DNA of 64,000 nt from Impatiens glandulifera (lineage: Eukaryota; Streptophyta; Magnoliopsida; Ericales; Balsaminaceae): assembly GCF_907164915.1 (NCBI RefSeq), contig NC_061864.1, positions 5,229,389-5,293,388 on the forward strand. Reading direction: 5' to 3'. The first letter of the stretch is position 1, and every line of letters starts with the position of its first letter. The position numbers and the translations under genes were made by a program. The notes beneath the pieces are model-generated. The model had not been told where the DNA came from and did not search any database. It was given only the letters and a program-made list of their open reading frames with translations. Of this stretch, positions 25,854-39,690 are shown piece by piece.

Positions 25854-27189
25854 TCATTACCATATTCTCTGCAACTACCGTGGGTAAGTAAGTAAACATT
25901 CCCACTGATTCATATCTCGATCTATTAGACTATTAACATTTTGTTTCAATAAATTTCTATTTTTTCTTCTTATTGTTGGGAAAAGATGCCAATAGGGGAT
26001 GCAAATTATTTGGCAGTTGGAAGCGTATATAGTCTCATGTGAAGGATGGGTAATTTTGAGCTTTGACTTATGATAGAAGATGTTATCATCTCATCATCAA
26101 GTGCATAATGTATATAAAGAAAAAGAGGCTATAAAAGCAATAATTTGTCCCTATTAATCCCCATTACACTAAATTGAAATACCTCTCACTTTTGATTTTG
26201 CTATTTCACTCTCTTTTATCAATTAATTCGCATTAAATTGAATAAGGAAGAATATTATTAACAATAATCTCATTCTTACTATGTTTAATCAAAATTTATC
26301 AAATTTAAGATTAATTGATTTGTATAAGTTAAACTTGGCCACATTCATGTAGTCAGAATATTATCGATTTATCATAATAGTTTAAGGTTATGATACAAAT
26401 TTATATCATACTCGGTCTTTACAACCCTAATAGACCCAATACAAAATCTTAAATATTTTTTTAAAGTGTTTAGTTGAACATTTAAATAAACCCAACAAAT
26501 ATAAAATATTAAAGTATCTATAATTGAGTTGTACATGACAAAAACTCAAATATTGAAGTCTACTCAACAATTCATAGATTATGATTGGAAGCCATCTCTA
26601 CATATTTCTAAACATTTGAAAAAAAATGAAATCAGTGTTATTAATCCTCATTTTTGCTATTATATAAAAATTGTGGTGAAAATAACTCAACAAAAACAGT
26701 TCAAAATTACAAGATTTATAGTAAAAAATAAAAAATATTAGGGCACAAAAACAACATCAACATGATAATTAAAAGGACTCGATTCAGTGAAGATATGAGA
26801 AGATATGATGACCATAAATTAGCGGACGGACCGGTAAGAGGTTTCTTCCACGAAGAAGACTTTCTCGTATAAACGTTCCTATTTGGTCAAAATCATAAAA
26901 GAAAATGTAAGTGATTTATATTATATTTGATATAAAAAATATGATTGATTTTTTAAGTAAAAAAATGAAAAATTATATATTATTATTATTATTCAGAAAT
27001 TATGTTAAATTTTGTCAAATAAATTAATTGTGTTGTCATTTTTATTTTTTATTTTTATCAATTAGACGAATGCAAGAGTATTTTTTATTTTATTTTTTAA
27101 AATGCTTCATTTTAATTGAAAAAATTAAGCATAAGCATATTGATCTTTTAACAATATATTGCATTTCTATTAAAAATGCATAAGAGAAA

Positions 27190-27680
27190 AGAGGTGGTGG
27201 GTGGTTTGTCGAGTGTGAGATCGAAATTAGTGGTTGGTATGAACGAACATTTGAAAATATGTGAGGTCACGAGATGGAGGTCGGGTGGTGGGTGGTTTGT
27301 CGAGTGTGAAGTTGGAATTAGTGATTGGTTTGACGAGCATTTAAAAGTGTGAGGTCACGAGATGAAAGTTGGTTGGTGGTTGGTGGGTGGTTGGTCGAGT
27401 GTGAAGTTGGAATTAATGGTTGGTTTGACGAGCATTTGAAAGTGGTTAGTGTTTGGTTTGACATTGGATAAGAAGTCTTTGATCAATTGGGATTGATTGT
27501 TGATTGTTGAAGTGAGAGTAAAAGAGATGTTGACTAGGATTGGTGAGTGGATTGTCGAGAAATATAGACATGAAAAAGTGAGTCACAAGATTAGGGTCAA
27601 TGGGTGGTTTGTCGAGGGGATACAAGATATATGAAAAAGTGTGAGTCACAAGATAATGGTCAATTAGAGGGTTGGTGGTT
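27190..27680 (+). repeat. Degenerate minisatellite, block 1
   Basis: Tandem but diverged units contain GGGTGGTTTGTCGAG, GTGTGAGGTCACGAGATG, GGTTGGTTTGACGAGCATTT and AAAAAGTGTGAGTCACAAGAT. The same words fill 39690-41271 and 51110-54240, so this is an outlying block of one local repeat family. It lies outside the large duplication. Confidence 0.8.
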
Positions 27681-27985
27681 ATGAATAAAATAATTTTATA
27701 AATTTTATTTTTTATTTATGTCTTATTTATCTTTATTTTATAGCTATAACTATGCAACGCATGATATCTTACCTGTTAAATATAATAATTTTTTTTTTTA
27801 ATTTAAAATAATATTACTTTGTTATGGTAGATGAAATAGTAATATATGCTAATTTATTAGGGTGGATGAAATAGTAAAAAGAAATTAAATAATGGAGAGC
27901 TTGTTTGATGTTGATTTTCACATTTATTATATAATTTTTTCATTTTATTCATTCAATTAATTACCTAATTTTCTAAATTCAAAAA

Positions 27986-28020
<35 letters not shown>

Positions 28021-28109
28021 ATAATAATTCAATCAATTAAAACACAAATAATTTATTTTTTATTAAACAAAAAAAATAAAAACTCTTAATTATGACTTGA
28101 ATTTTACTG

Positions 28110-28200
28110 CAGAAGTGAGGAATATTGATTGCTATAATCAATATATCTTCATTTTACAGCAAAACTTAGGACATTGATTGTTATAATCAGTCTAACTTTC
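28110..28200. repeat. Tandemly repeated short hairpin
   Basis: ATTGATTGCTATAATCAAT at about 28124-28142 can fold on a 7-bp stem. A near copy, ATTGATTGTTATAATCAGT, follows about 50 bp later inside a partly conserved unit with TTTTACAGCA or TTTTACTGCAG. This looks like a small tandem duplication; no function is suggested. Confidence 0.55.
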
Positions 28201-29791
28201 CTTTTACATTATTATTTTTTATACAAGTGGAAAATATAGTTTCAATATTGAAATAATTGAATAAACAACTTGTAATGTGAATGCACACTTCAATTAAGGC
28301 TTTTCTGAACATAAACAAAATAAAAAATGACAAAAAAATTAAAGTTCACATTATTTGTTTCAAATAATCCAACCTATAAACCAAACAAGCTCTTAATTAA
28401 GACAGACAATTGTTTCACATTAACAATATTACACGGGTAACACGACAGACATGAAAAAACGCGTGGTCCATACTTAGTATACTCTATACGTAGTTGACAG
28501 ACAATTGACAGAATTTTTTTTACTTTTACTATAAATATATATATATATATATATATTTGATTATTTACCTTTCTTTTTCTTTGTTAAAATTTATTTTTTA
28601 TTATTCGGAAAAGAAAAGGGGAAGATAAAATGCTAGAATTGAGATTATTTATTTAGAATATTTGAACTATTTGGTATCGAAGTTTAATCTAGAAAATGAT
28701 GTTAAAAATAATAAAATAATAATAGGACAACATTTATTAAAACTACGAGGATTAACTGTTTTTGGTTGATGGACGTTGTGGTCATTGTGGGGTCCAGTGA
28801 CGTAATCAGTGTAATCTAGAAGACTAACTATATATAAGACGTATTATTACATAAGGAAAACAGCCCTCTTGCAATTAAATTAATACTTATTTCCCTAAAT
28901 ACAAATTAACAATTAACATTAATTATATAACGTTACGTTATTTAATAGGATTCCAATCTATTTCTGAAATAGTTGATTTAACAATAATAAAAAAAGAATA
29001 AATCAAAATACAAGACAACAAAACATAAAACAAAATATTAGGTGTGATACATCTACCAAGTCCACCCAAAACAACTTTTCAAAAAATTAATATTTTCAAG
29101 AGTATTTATGTTAAGTTGCAGGTGAGTTTCAATTCACCTACAAATAAAATTTTAAGATAGATATGTGATGTGTGCTTTAATTTTTATTTAAAAAAAATTA
29201 ATTTAATTCATTATTTGCTCTTATAAAATTAAAAAAAATATAATTTATATTTATTTCTTTATTTTATCAATAATTTTTCAAGCTCATCCAAACCTTAATT
29301 CTTCGACATGGTCGTCCCACCTATTTTTTTTTTTAATTATTAAAATCAAATTAACTAACGTGTATATTTAATATGAAAAATGTGAATGAATTATATGAAT
29401 ATATTAACAAAATTTTGAATAATTTTTTTTTATATATATAAAATAAAGTTTTACTTGAAGAAAGGGTAAGGTAGCCAAAGTTAAAGTTGAAAGGGGTAAT
29501 TTATCATTTTATTTATTTATGACATTGGAAATAACTACCTAGCTATCCCCCACTTACTCACTTCACCGAGTAATTATTTCTTTATTTTAAATAAAGTCAT
29601 CAAATACTCGTAAAGAATAATAAAATATTTAGACTATAAATAATAAGAAGGAGCTCGCTTCTCTTCTGTTCTCTTCTCCATTGATTTCTCCACCATACTA
29701 ATTCACAGTAGTCAAAACTCCAAAGGTAAAGCTAATTCCTGCGATTGCGATTGCGATTAAAACAGGGCACCAGCAGCAGCAGAGCAGAGGA

Positions 29792-30454
29792 ATGGAAAAC
29801 GCGTTAGGTCTCCTCAGAGTTCACGTCGAAAGAGGCATTAACCTCGCCATTCGAGACGTCAGCAGCAGCGATCCTTACGTAATTCTCCGATTAGCCAAAC
29901 AGGTAATTATACAAATTATTTCATTATCTCATTCATAAATCATCATCATCATCATCATCAATTGAATTGCAGAAGTTGAAAACTCGAGTTATAAAGAAGA
30001 ATGTAAATCCAGAATGGAAAGAAGATTTAACGTTATCAATCTCTGATCCCGATCTCCCTGTCAAGCTGGTAATAAACCACCCTACTCGTACTACTAATTA
30101 ATTAATTGTTCTTCCCAATTCAATCAATAATAATATTTTATGATTGTTTTATAGCTTGTATATGATAAGGACTTGTTGAGTTTCGATGATAAAATGGGAG
30201 ATGCAATGTTTGAGATAAGGCCAATTGTAGAAGCTGTTAAATTGATAAGAGGGATGGGGGATGCTGACCTTATTCCAAGCGGGACAATAATTGGGAAGAT
30301 AGATCCGACAAGAAATAACTGCCTTTCCGAGGAGAGTCACATTGTGTGGGAGGATCAAAAGATCATACAACATATGTTCTTAAGATTGAGGAATGTGGAG
30401 AGTGGAGAAATCAAACTTCGACTACAATGGATTGATATTCCTCGACATCCCTAG
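29792..30454 (+). CDS. C2-domain protein, CAR-like (C2-domain ABA-related)
   Basis: Three exons, 29792..29902, 29973..30068 and 30155..30454, give 168 aa, essentially a single C2 domain. The N-terminal ALGLLRVHVERGINLAIRD, then SSSDPYVILRL and VYDKDLLSFDDKMGDA, supply the acidic loop residues (Asp22, Asp27, Asp73, Asp75 and Asp80/81) that bind calcium. Small plant C2 proteins of this type (CAR family) bind phospholipids in a calcium-dependent way and bring ABA receptors to the plasma membrane. Related C2 domains end AGD-type ARF-GAPs, but no ARF-GAP domain is present here. Intron 2 is cut by the left edge of the large tandem duplication, so only exon 3 was copied downstream. A TATAAATA lies about 150 bp before the ATG. 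Confidence 0.88.
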
Positions 30455-30636
30455 ATTTGATTCCCTGTTTTTATACATATATTAGTAGTAGCTAGAGGAA
30501 TTTGATCTTATAGTCACTCTTCATATTAATGTTGATTAATGTTGGCTATCAAAAAAAGTTGTTTGAAGTATACAGACTAAATGAATAAATTGAAACTCAT
30601 ATTAATATGTTTATTATCCAAGAATGGTGAATTATA

Positions 30637-30930
30637 TTTAAGAGGTGGATATCGCTAACTTTTGTGCGAGGTCATGAGTTTGAACCCACGATAAGTTTTA
30701 CACATGTTTAAATGATTAAGTGTGTTTTTGGGCTATGTACTTAACCCTTGTGGCTACATTTTAAATCTATTCTTTTAACTTAGTAACAACAAGAGTTGAA
30801 TATCTTAACATCTTTGAAAAGTCTTGGGTTCGAGTCCGTCAGACGGTAAATTCTGCGTTTAGTTAAATCTACACGCTTAAGTTTGTTTGTGGGCTATGTG
30901 TTGAACTCTTTATGGCCACATTTTTTTTAT
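30637..30930 (+). repeat. Two tandem tRNA-SINE-like units (unit A)
   Basis: Two related segments carry pol III B-box-like words: GAGTTTGAACCCACGA near 30677-30692 and TTGGGTTCGAGTCCGTC near 30823-30839. Each is followed by a shared tail with GATTAAGTGTG/GCTTAAGTTTG, GGGCTATGT and a T-rich end. This is the layout of tRNA-derived SINEs. The A boxes are weak, so these are decayed copies. The same pair recurs in unit B at about 41845-42120. Confidence 0.5.
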
Positions 30931-30939
30931 ATTTAAGAG

Positions 30940-32560
30940 AAATAAGGAAAAAGAAAAATACTCATCATCATATTTGTTTGAACTAGTTGCTCTAAACTAA
31001 TAAGACAACTTTAATAAACAAAGGGAAAGCAAGAGAAATATATATAATGTATTATGTTACATTTCAATTGTGAATAAAATAAGTTGAAAGTCATAGTATA
31101 CATTATATATAAGCAATACTTTATTTTAAATATAAACTATAAATGAATAATTTATGCATTTAACATTTTTCTTTGTTCTCTTTATTCTTTTTGAATTATT
31201 TTTATGCGATATTTTATCTTTTTGATTAAGGGTGTCTGCCAATGCACTTCTTTACCTTATCACTAATAATGTCAACTAAGTGAAGTGAAAACCATTCTTG
31301 ATGACCACCATTTTTTGTTTTCAAAATTATAAACCATCACTATGATGGTCCACAATCACTAGTCACTTTAACTTTGTTACTAGCCACTAGTTCCCAGTTT
31401 ATTATTTTCAATTGGTTATTTTTATGAAGGGCCTATTAGAAAAAGGATAAAATAATTAAAATCAGCAAGACTTTGTTTACCAACCTCTAAACTTGCCTTT
31501 TATCTATGTAATATTTTTTGTTCTTCTTGGGACTTCTCTTTGTTTGTTTTTCTAACAGGGAATTTTATCTTTTTGAAAAATAATATTAAAGAATGATGAT
31601 TACCAGAATCACATTAAAGTTACTTTTTTAAATTATTTAATTAAAAAGTGAAAATAATTTATTTGCACTTATTAAAAAAATAATAATTAAAATAAATTAC
31701 TTTCTACTCTCTACTTGAATAGATTATAAAGAAAAATAAAAAGTGTATTAAAGTAATATTTAGTATATAATATATAATTAAAATATATTATACTTTATAT
31801 TATTAATTATTAATTTTAATAATTTAAACAAAAAGTAAAATATATATTTTAAAAATAGTTATATATTTAAAGTAGCATTTATATTTGTATAATTGTTTTT
31901 AATATTTAGTAAATATTAAAGAAAAAAATAGTTATTATTTTAATATATTTTTTTATAAAATTTAAAGAACTTTTAGTTAATTAAAATATCTACTTTATAC
32001 TTTTATAAATAAAAAAAACTATATTATAAGGAAAATTATAAGTAAAAAGTATCAGATATGCTCTATTAATTATTTAGTCAATATTACAGAATTTAAAGTA
32101 AAAATATAAATTAGGTTAATTATTATAAATTATTAATATAAAATATTTATTAATTAATATATTTAATCCATTATTTAATTATTTTAAACTTTAAATAAAT
32201 AAATAATTATATTTATTTAACTATATAATCCTATATTATTGTCGTATTCTTAATATAATTTTATTTCATATAATATAATATTATTGTCGTACTCTTAATA
32301 TATTTTTGACGTGCAAGACAAGGTATAATCAGTGTATAATTTTAAAATGAGAATAATATTAACGTATTTTAATATTTTAAACCGTATAATACAAGTTTTA
32401 AAAAATTATATAATAATTAAATAAAAAATAGTGAGATAATACAAATTTTAAGAAATTATGTAATAATTAAATAAAAAATAATGAGATATACATGAATTTT
32501 TTAATTTTTTTTAATTTTTGTATGAAAAAGATAAAGCATGTATTGATAGGCTTTGAATAC
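30940..32560. other. AT-rich spacer before the first dsRBD gene
   Basis: No gene or clear element was seen. 31600-32500 is extremely AT-rich, with a near-duplicate pair of TTATTGTCGTA(T/C)TCTTAATATA segments at about 32238-32310 and a second pair with AATAATTAAATAAAAAATA at about 32408-32480. Promoter-proximal sequence for the dsRBD gene starts near 32560. Confidence 0.5.
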
Positions 32561-32716
32561 ATTTGTTCAATTTTCATTTTTATGATTTTCTTTCTCTCTC
32601 TCTTCGGATGATCTCTTAGTCTCGTGGGATACATCGATCAGATTTTACTTCTGCGCAAGATACTCTATAGAACCCTAGTCTTTACAGGATCCTAGCTCCT
32701 AACTAAGGTGGTGGCC

Positions 32717-35058
32717 ATGGCAGGTGATCATCTCTTTCATTCATTCCTTCCTCTGCATTTGGTTTAGTTTCTGATAAATGTACTACTTACTGTTCAAACT
32801 GAGTATGGAATCCATGTTCACATTTCCTTTGGTTGGTTGTTGATATCAGGTCACTGGAAATGATTTGTCTAGCTATTAGTTTAATGCCCTAATCTAGTTT
32901 CTGATCAGCTATCATTTAGCTCATCCCTGCTGCTGTGTTATTTACTAACTATTTGACAGACTGAGATGAACCACTTGAAAGGTGTTATATTTATGTAGCA
33001 TTTTGTCTAATCTAATGATGATGGTCTGGGAATGGAATGTTCTTGGTTCCATCTGATAGCTCAGTAAAATCAATTGAACTTAGGAAGTGTTCAAGTGAGT
33101 TTGTTGGTCATTCAGTTGCAATAAATGCAGATCTTTCGCATAGGATATTTGAGATTTTTTTTAGTTTTTTGGGTACTTCTATGTTGGGATTAGTAACGAG
33201 TTCTAATTTAATATAAATTTTATATTTGTTGGGAATTTGCTTACCGAAATCTCTTATTATCTTCTTCGGATTGGGGTTTACAAAGTACCTGTTTATTTAA
33301 AATGTAACGATGGATGATGATTTTGAGGGCGGTAATTTTTTCGGTGAAAAGATTTAAAAGGTATTAATATATAATGATAATTTAAAATAAAATAAAAGGT
33401 ATTTTAGTATTTTGGTTAATGAATAACGTGATGTGACAAGAGAATTGAAATGATGTTTTTGGATTGTGTTATTTAAATAACTCAAATTGAAGGAGTGTGT
33501 TTTGCTTATAATATTTTTTATTCTCTTTCACCTTGGCAGATGTTTCTAACCTACCGAGTTATAAAAACCGTCTGCAAGAGCTGATGCAGAAATCGAATAT
33601 GGACGTTCCAATGTATCGAACAACCTCTCAAGGTTGTAAACCAGAATCTGGTTTTAAATCGTCTGTTGTGGTCGATGGAGTTCGGTATACCTCTGAAAAA
33701 ATATTCCCTAAAAGAAAGGCAGCTGAGCAACATATTGCAATGATGGCATTTGAAGATGCATCGCAAAAGATTAAGAGTGATGCATTATCACTCATTTCCA
33801 AGGTCAGTGACATGCTTCATCTTGATATTATTAGTCATCTGTGTTCTATTTTTGACTTTTCTTATTATGTTTCTCATTCATTCCATGTTTGTCATTTCAA
33901 TTGAAATAAAATCCTGAATCAGATTAGGACTTCGACTCTCTAGTCAATACCTCATCCTTTTTCCTCATGTTCTTTCTTTCTTTCAAAACCTACAATACCT
34001 TAAGTAGTCTTTTGTCCTTGTTTCCTTTTCCATCCTAAATTGTTGTATACTTCTTCTATGTATTTTTCATAAATATTATTTCCCATCTTTGCACAGGATC
34101 CAATATTCTGCAAGACCATTGTCAATGAATATGTATCAAAGATGAATCTTGAGAAACCCGTGTATCATACTGTTAAGGAAGAGGGGTTGCTCCAAGTATT
34201 CACCTCTTCTTTAGTCTTTAACGAGGTCAAATACACCGGGGAGGTTTGTAGAACAAAGAAAGACTCTGAGTTACTAGCAGCCCGCGCTCTTATTATTTCA
34301 ATTTTGGGTAATCCTTCCTTCATATATAAATCTCTCTACTATGCCTTGTTTATGTTATTTGCCAGAGGCCCAGATGACCCATGTTCCAATAAAAAAATAA
34401 TCTTCCGAAAAACAAGCTCTTTGTTAGTGCTAGCTAGGTTGTTTGGAAATTGGCTGATGTTATAAATGATGAACTTTTGCAGGTAAGTCTGATACAGGAA
34501 TAATGATGGCTGCAATAGTAAAATCAAAGTCAAAAAAACATTACGACTTGTTAAATAATGGAAGGACTATTGCTCCCCAGGATTATGTAGTTGCGGAAGT
34601 AGTAAATCCTGAGACAAGTCTTGTGATACAACCCGATAGTCAGGTAGAAGAATTGGTTGTTGTTACTAGGACTGATGATAACTCAAAGGGCTTACTACTA
34701 CCACACACTACCAATGTTCATCACCCTGATCCTTCTGATAACTCAAAGGGCTTACTCCAATTGGTTCCACTCTCATTGGATGAGAAGCCTCTTGATGTCG
34801 AAGGTGGTGGTCCTCCGGAAAATCGAAAAAGATCAATGAATAACAGCACAACAAAGAATAATAAGAAACTCTGCATAAATGCTCAGTAAGTAATGTTTTT
34901 TTTATACCAATCTATCATTCATTGCAATATTTATTCATTAAATCTCCCCTTTTGTGTATAACAGAGTAGACAGTTCTGTTGCGGAGATGAAGATGGGTCA
35001 AGTTTTGGCTGATGTTGTGCATTCGAACGAGGCTCCTTCTTGTTCAGTTGGGCCTTGA
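32717..35058 (+). CDS. Double-stranded RNA-binding protein with two dsRBDs, copy A (DRB family)
   Basis: Five exons, 32717..32723, 33540..33802, 34097..34307, 34483..34885 and 34965..35058, total 978 nt (325 aa). The first coding exon is only ATGGCAG. dsRBD1 (about residues 8-78) starts YKNRLQELMQKSN and ends with the RNA-contacting KRKAAEQHIAMMAF. dsRBD2 (about 93-160) starts FCKTIVNEYVSKMN and contains TKKDSELLAARAL. The tail is unstructured, with a repeated DNSKGLL. Plant DRB proteins partner Dicer-like enzymes in miRNA or siRNA production, in nucleus or cytoplasm. Both domains resemble DRB1/HYL1 and DRB4-like proteins, but the subgroup is uncertain, so no symbol is given. An almost identical copy lies at 43905..46592. 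Exon 2 differs from that copy far more than the other exons do. Confidence 0.9.
33290..33487 (+). mobile_element. MITE-like insertion in intron 1 of dsRBD copy A, end deleted
   Basis: The segment with TATTTTAGTATTTTGGTTAATGAA and GATGTGA matches one in copy B (about 44465-44680) and a looser copy at 61850-62070. In copy B it runs on through GTTATTTAAATAACTCAGACCGAACC, which looks like an element end. In copy A the match breaks right after AAATAACTCA. The class is unknown; it is called MITE-like because it is short, non-coding and dispersed. Confidence 0.5.
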
Positions 35059-38000
35059 GTATTCGGATTGAGTTATCTCCTTGACATTTAGACATGGTAA
35101 TGGTATTAATCATTTTTGGATAGAGTAAAGACTTGTTGTTATGCTATGACAATGATGATGTTGTGACTGATAAATTTTATGTTGTGGTGGCAAAAACTAA
35201 AATGATGTTGAGTTTTTAGTTTTTATTTTTTATTTTTATTTTTTGTATTACATCAATCATTTTTAAGTATCAAATTAATTAATTGTTCTGTTAAAAAATG
35301 AAAATATTTTTATTTGATTTTTATTAAATTAAAATTTTAAATATAAAAAAATATTTTGATTATTTTATCTTGTAAATATTCTAAATAATTATTTTTTATC
35401 AAATAAGTTTTTATTTATTTATTTTTATTAAAATCTTAAATGATTTGAAATTCTTTTTATAAATTTATTATGATTATTATTTTTAATGATATAATATTTT
35501 ATAATATATTAATAAATGTAATAATGAATTTTCTTTTAAATAGAGTTTTATGTATTTTATTAATAATATATATTATCTCTTGTTTCATATATCTTTGTAG
35601 TCTTGAATTATAGCATATAAAAATCTTGAAAAGTATATTTGTGAAAATAATTTTATTTGTATTTGTAACGTTAAAAATCGATCCTTCCTAAGAAGGGTTT
35701 TTTGTTACTCGATAGTTGCGTCCTATAACTTAAATTCTTTTTGAGTATCGAGTGATACGAGGAACCAAAATAGTACACTTGACTATATGCATTTAAAACA
35801 TCGATTTAAATTAGTTTTAACTTTTTTAGAGTTGACACATAATTACTACTCGAAATTAGAAAAAAAATAGTTTAAGTGTTCAAAAACATTTTATTATTCT
35901 ATTTAGTTCGGTATTTGGTTACACGTCATGAAAAATGACTCTCGCGTTACGTCTCATGTGTCTGTCACATTACCGTCTTCACTTTAAACTTTTGGTCATT
36001 TTAAAAAATATATTATTCTACACCTTATTTATTTATCTAATTATAGGATATGCGTCTAAAGATAATTCAAGCCTAAACATGTGTATAGTTTGTATCATTT
36101 TGTTCCTAAATCATAGTCTATGTTATGAGTCGTAAATCTAAAAATAAAAATGCTAGTATAAGTAACGAGGAATGATATCTTCATAAAAAAAATTAGTTTA
36201 GAAAGAAAATAGATTTCAAACTAATTTTATGCAAATTATATATTTATATATAATTATTAAATGAAGAAGAAAAAATAAACCAAACGGGTCCTAAATAAAA
36301 ACATTTTTTTGTATTTTTTTTTTGAAAATAATATTTTCTTGATGTTTCTTAGATTCGTTTAAAGCATTTTGGGTAGGGGTAATTATTTTTTTTAACCAAT
36401 TCGAAAATCGAACTGAATTCGAATTTGATATTCAGTTTGAATTCGAAACGAATTCAATTTTCTTTTTTCTAATTTTATTAATAAATTTTTAATTCAAAAT
36501 AAGATTTGAATTAAGATGTTGAACGAGATAGATCTTGAATTCAAAATATGTGTTAAACGAAGTCATATAGATAAATCAAGATTTAAGAATTTTGACAAAG
36601 AAGAAGTTAAGAGATAAAGATATTAGATAGATCAAACCTCATAGATATAGTTGAAGTCCGAAAACTCTTTCATATGAGAATGAAGAAGATATGCAGTTGA
36701 ATTCCGAAAACTCTTTCATATGAGAATGGAGAAGAGATGCAGTTGAAGTCTGAAGACTCTTTCATATAAAAATGAAGATGAAAGAGTGAGATGACAATAA
36801 GAAATTATGAGAGATTATGTTAATTTTATATGAGAATAGATATGAAAGAGAGAGGAAGAAGACTGTGGCTTGAAAATCATAGTTAGAAAATATATATGAG
36901 ATGGTAAAATTAGGTTTAGAGATTAAAAATAAGGTGGGCAGCGGCGGCTAAACTTAGGTTTAGTGAATGAATGAAAAATTATTATATATAATAAATTATA
37001 TATTATATATAATATAGAATAAATTATTTATTATATATTAAACAATAAAATAAAAATAAAAAATGAATTCGATTTTTTGTTTGATTTTCGAGTTTGAAAA
37101 AACATTCGAAAATCGCATTTGAATTTGAATTTGTTTGAAATTCACATCTAAAATTGAAAATGAAATTCGAATTCGGTGAATTCAAATTCAGTCAGATATT
37201 CGGTTATACATGACAAATTTTCGAGTTTTGAGGAATCCAAACAGGACTCGAATTTCCCAGAAAAAATTATGTACTTAAATTACCCGAAATATCGGTTCGG
37301 AACCAATGGGTACCCAGACCCGAACAACCGACCCAATTTTTTAAAACTATTTTTTTTTTACTTTTTTAATTAATTTTAATATATTTATACTTTTTTAACA
37401 TATTTTTATTAGTTAAATATAATTTGAATCAATTTAACAAAATTTAAATTTTTTAATTTAATTTTAAAATATTTAATAATATATTAAAAAAATTATGAAG
37501 TTAAAATAAATATAAAATATTATATTAATTAAAATAAAACAACCTTAAATTATATCATATAAAAATAAATAATAAAAGAATAAATAATATTTATATAAAA
37601 AACAAATATTAATAGTTAATTGGGACAATGCAAATATAAATTTTGTGGTCCGTAACATTAAAAATATATATTTTTTTAAATTATAATAATAAAAAATGAT
37701 ATATAAATGTTTAATATATTATAATAGAAAAAAAAATAAATTAAAAAATAAGATAAAAATGTTATATTTATATATTATAATATATATTTAATATAAAATA
37801 AAATAAAAATCAAATTAATAACCTAATATATAATTAATAATACTATTGTAGGATATAGACGGTATAAAAATGAGATTTATATGTGTTACTCCTTCTAATG
37901 TAGGATATAAAATTAGAAGCTTAATATACATTAATTCTTTCTCCTAATATATATATTTACATATTAATTTATTTTTATTAAATTTATCTTTTTTAAATAA

Positions 38001-38280
38001 TTTATCTCTATTAAAAAATATATATATTTTAATTTATCTTTTTTAATTATTTTTTTTAAGATATCATTTATATAATATTTATTTCACTAATTAATAATTT
38101 TTATATTTAAATATATAATATTAAGTAACATATTATTTTATATATAATAATAACAATAATAATAAATATAATAACACCTCTAAAATAAGCTATCTCATAT
38201 ATATATATATACATAATTTTTTTTCTTAATTAATTTTCTCTAATAATTTATATATAATAATATTAAAACATAAAATTGAA
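35059..38280. other. Gene-free AT-rich region of unit A with repeat remnants
   Basis: No gene was seen. 35655-36130 (GGTTTTTTGTTACTCGATAG to TATGAGTCGTAAATC) resembles decayed LTR-type sequence. 36640-36780 has three direct copies of a unit of about 55 bp with CTCTTTCATATGAGAATG. 36395-36470 and 37070-37330 are rich in ATTCGAA words and end in CGGTTCGGAACCAATGGGTA, like the subterminal regions of non-autonomous hAT elements. All are tentative. The matching segments in unit B lie at 46593-49760, lacking about 130 bp of the left ATTCGAA block. Confidence 0.45.
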
Positions 38281-38316
38281 AGTTTCGTACATTTGCTCAC
38301 CCACATTGATTATTTC

Positions 38317-39689
<1,373 letters not shown>

Positions 39690-39690
<1 letters not shown>

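Larger units (their letters stand above)
25854..29791. other. Spacer between SHMT and the C2-domain gene
   Basis: No gene was recognised in this AT-rich stretch of about 3.9 kb. It contains a block of the GGTGGTTTGTCGAG minisatellite family (27190-27680), (TA)n tracts near 27990-28016 and 28533-28556, and a duplicated short hairpin at 28110-28200. The last 160 bp include a TATAAATA at 29635-29642 and the leader of the C2 gene. Confidence 0.6.
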
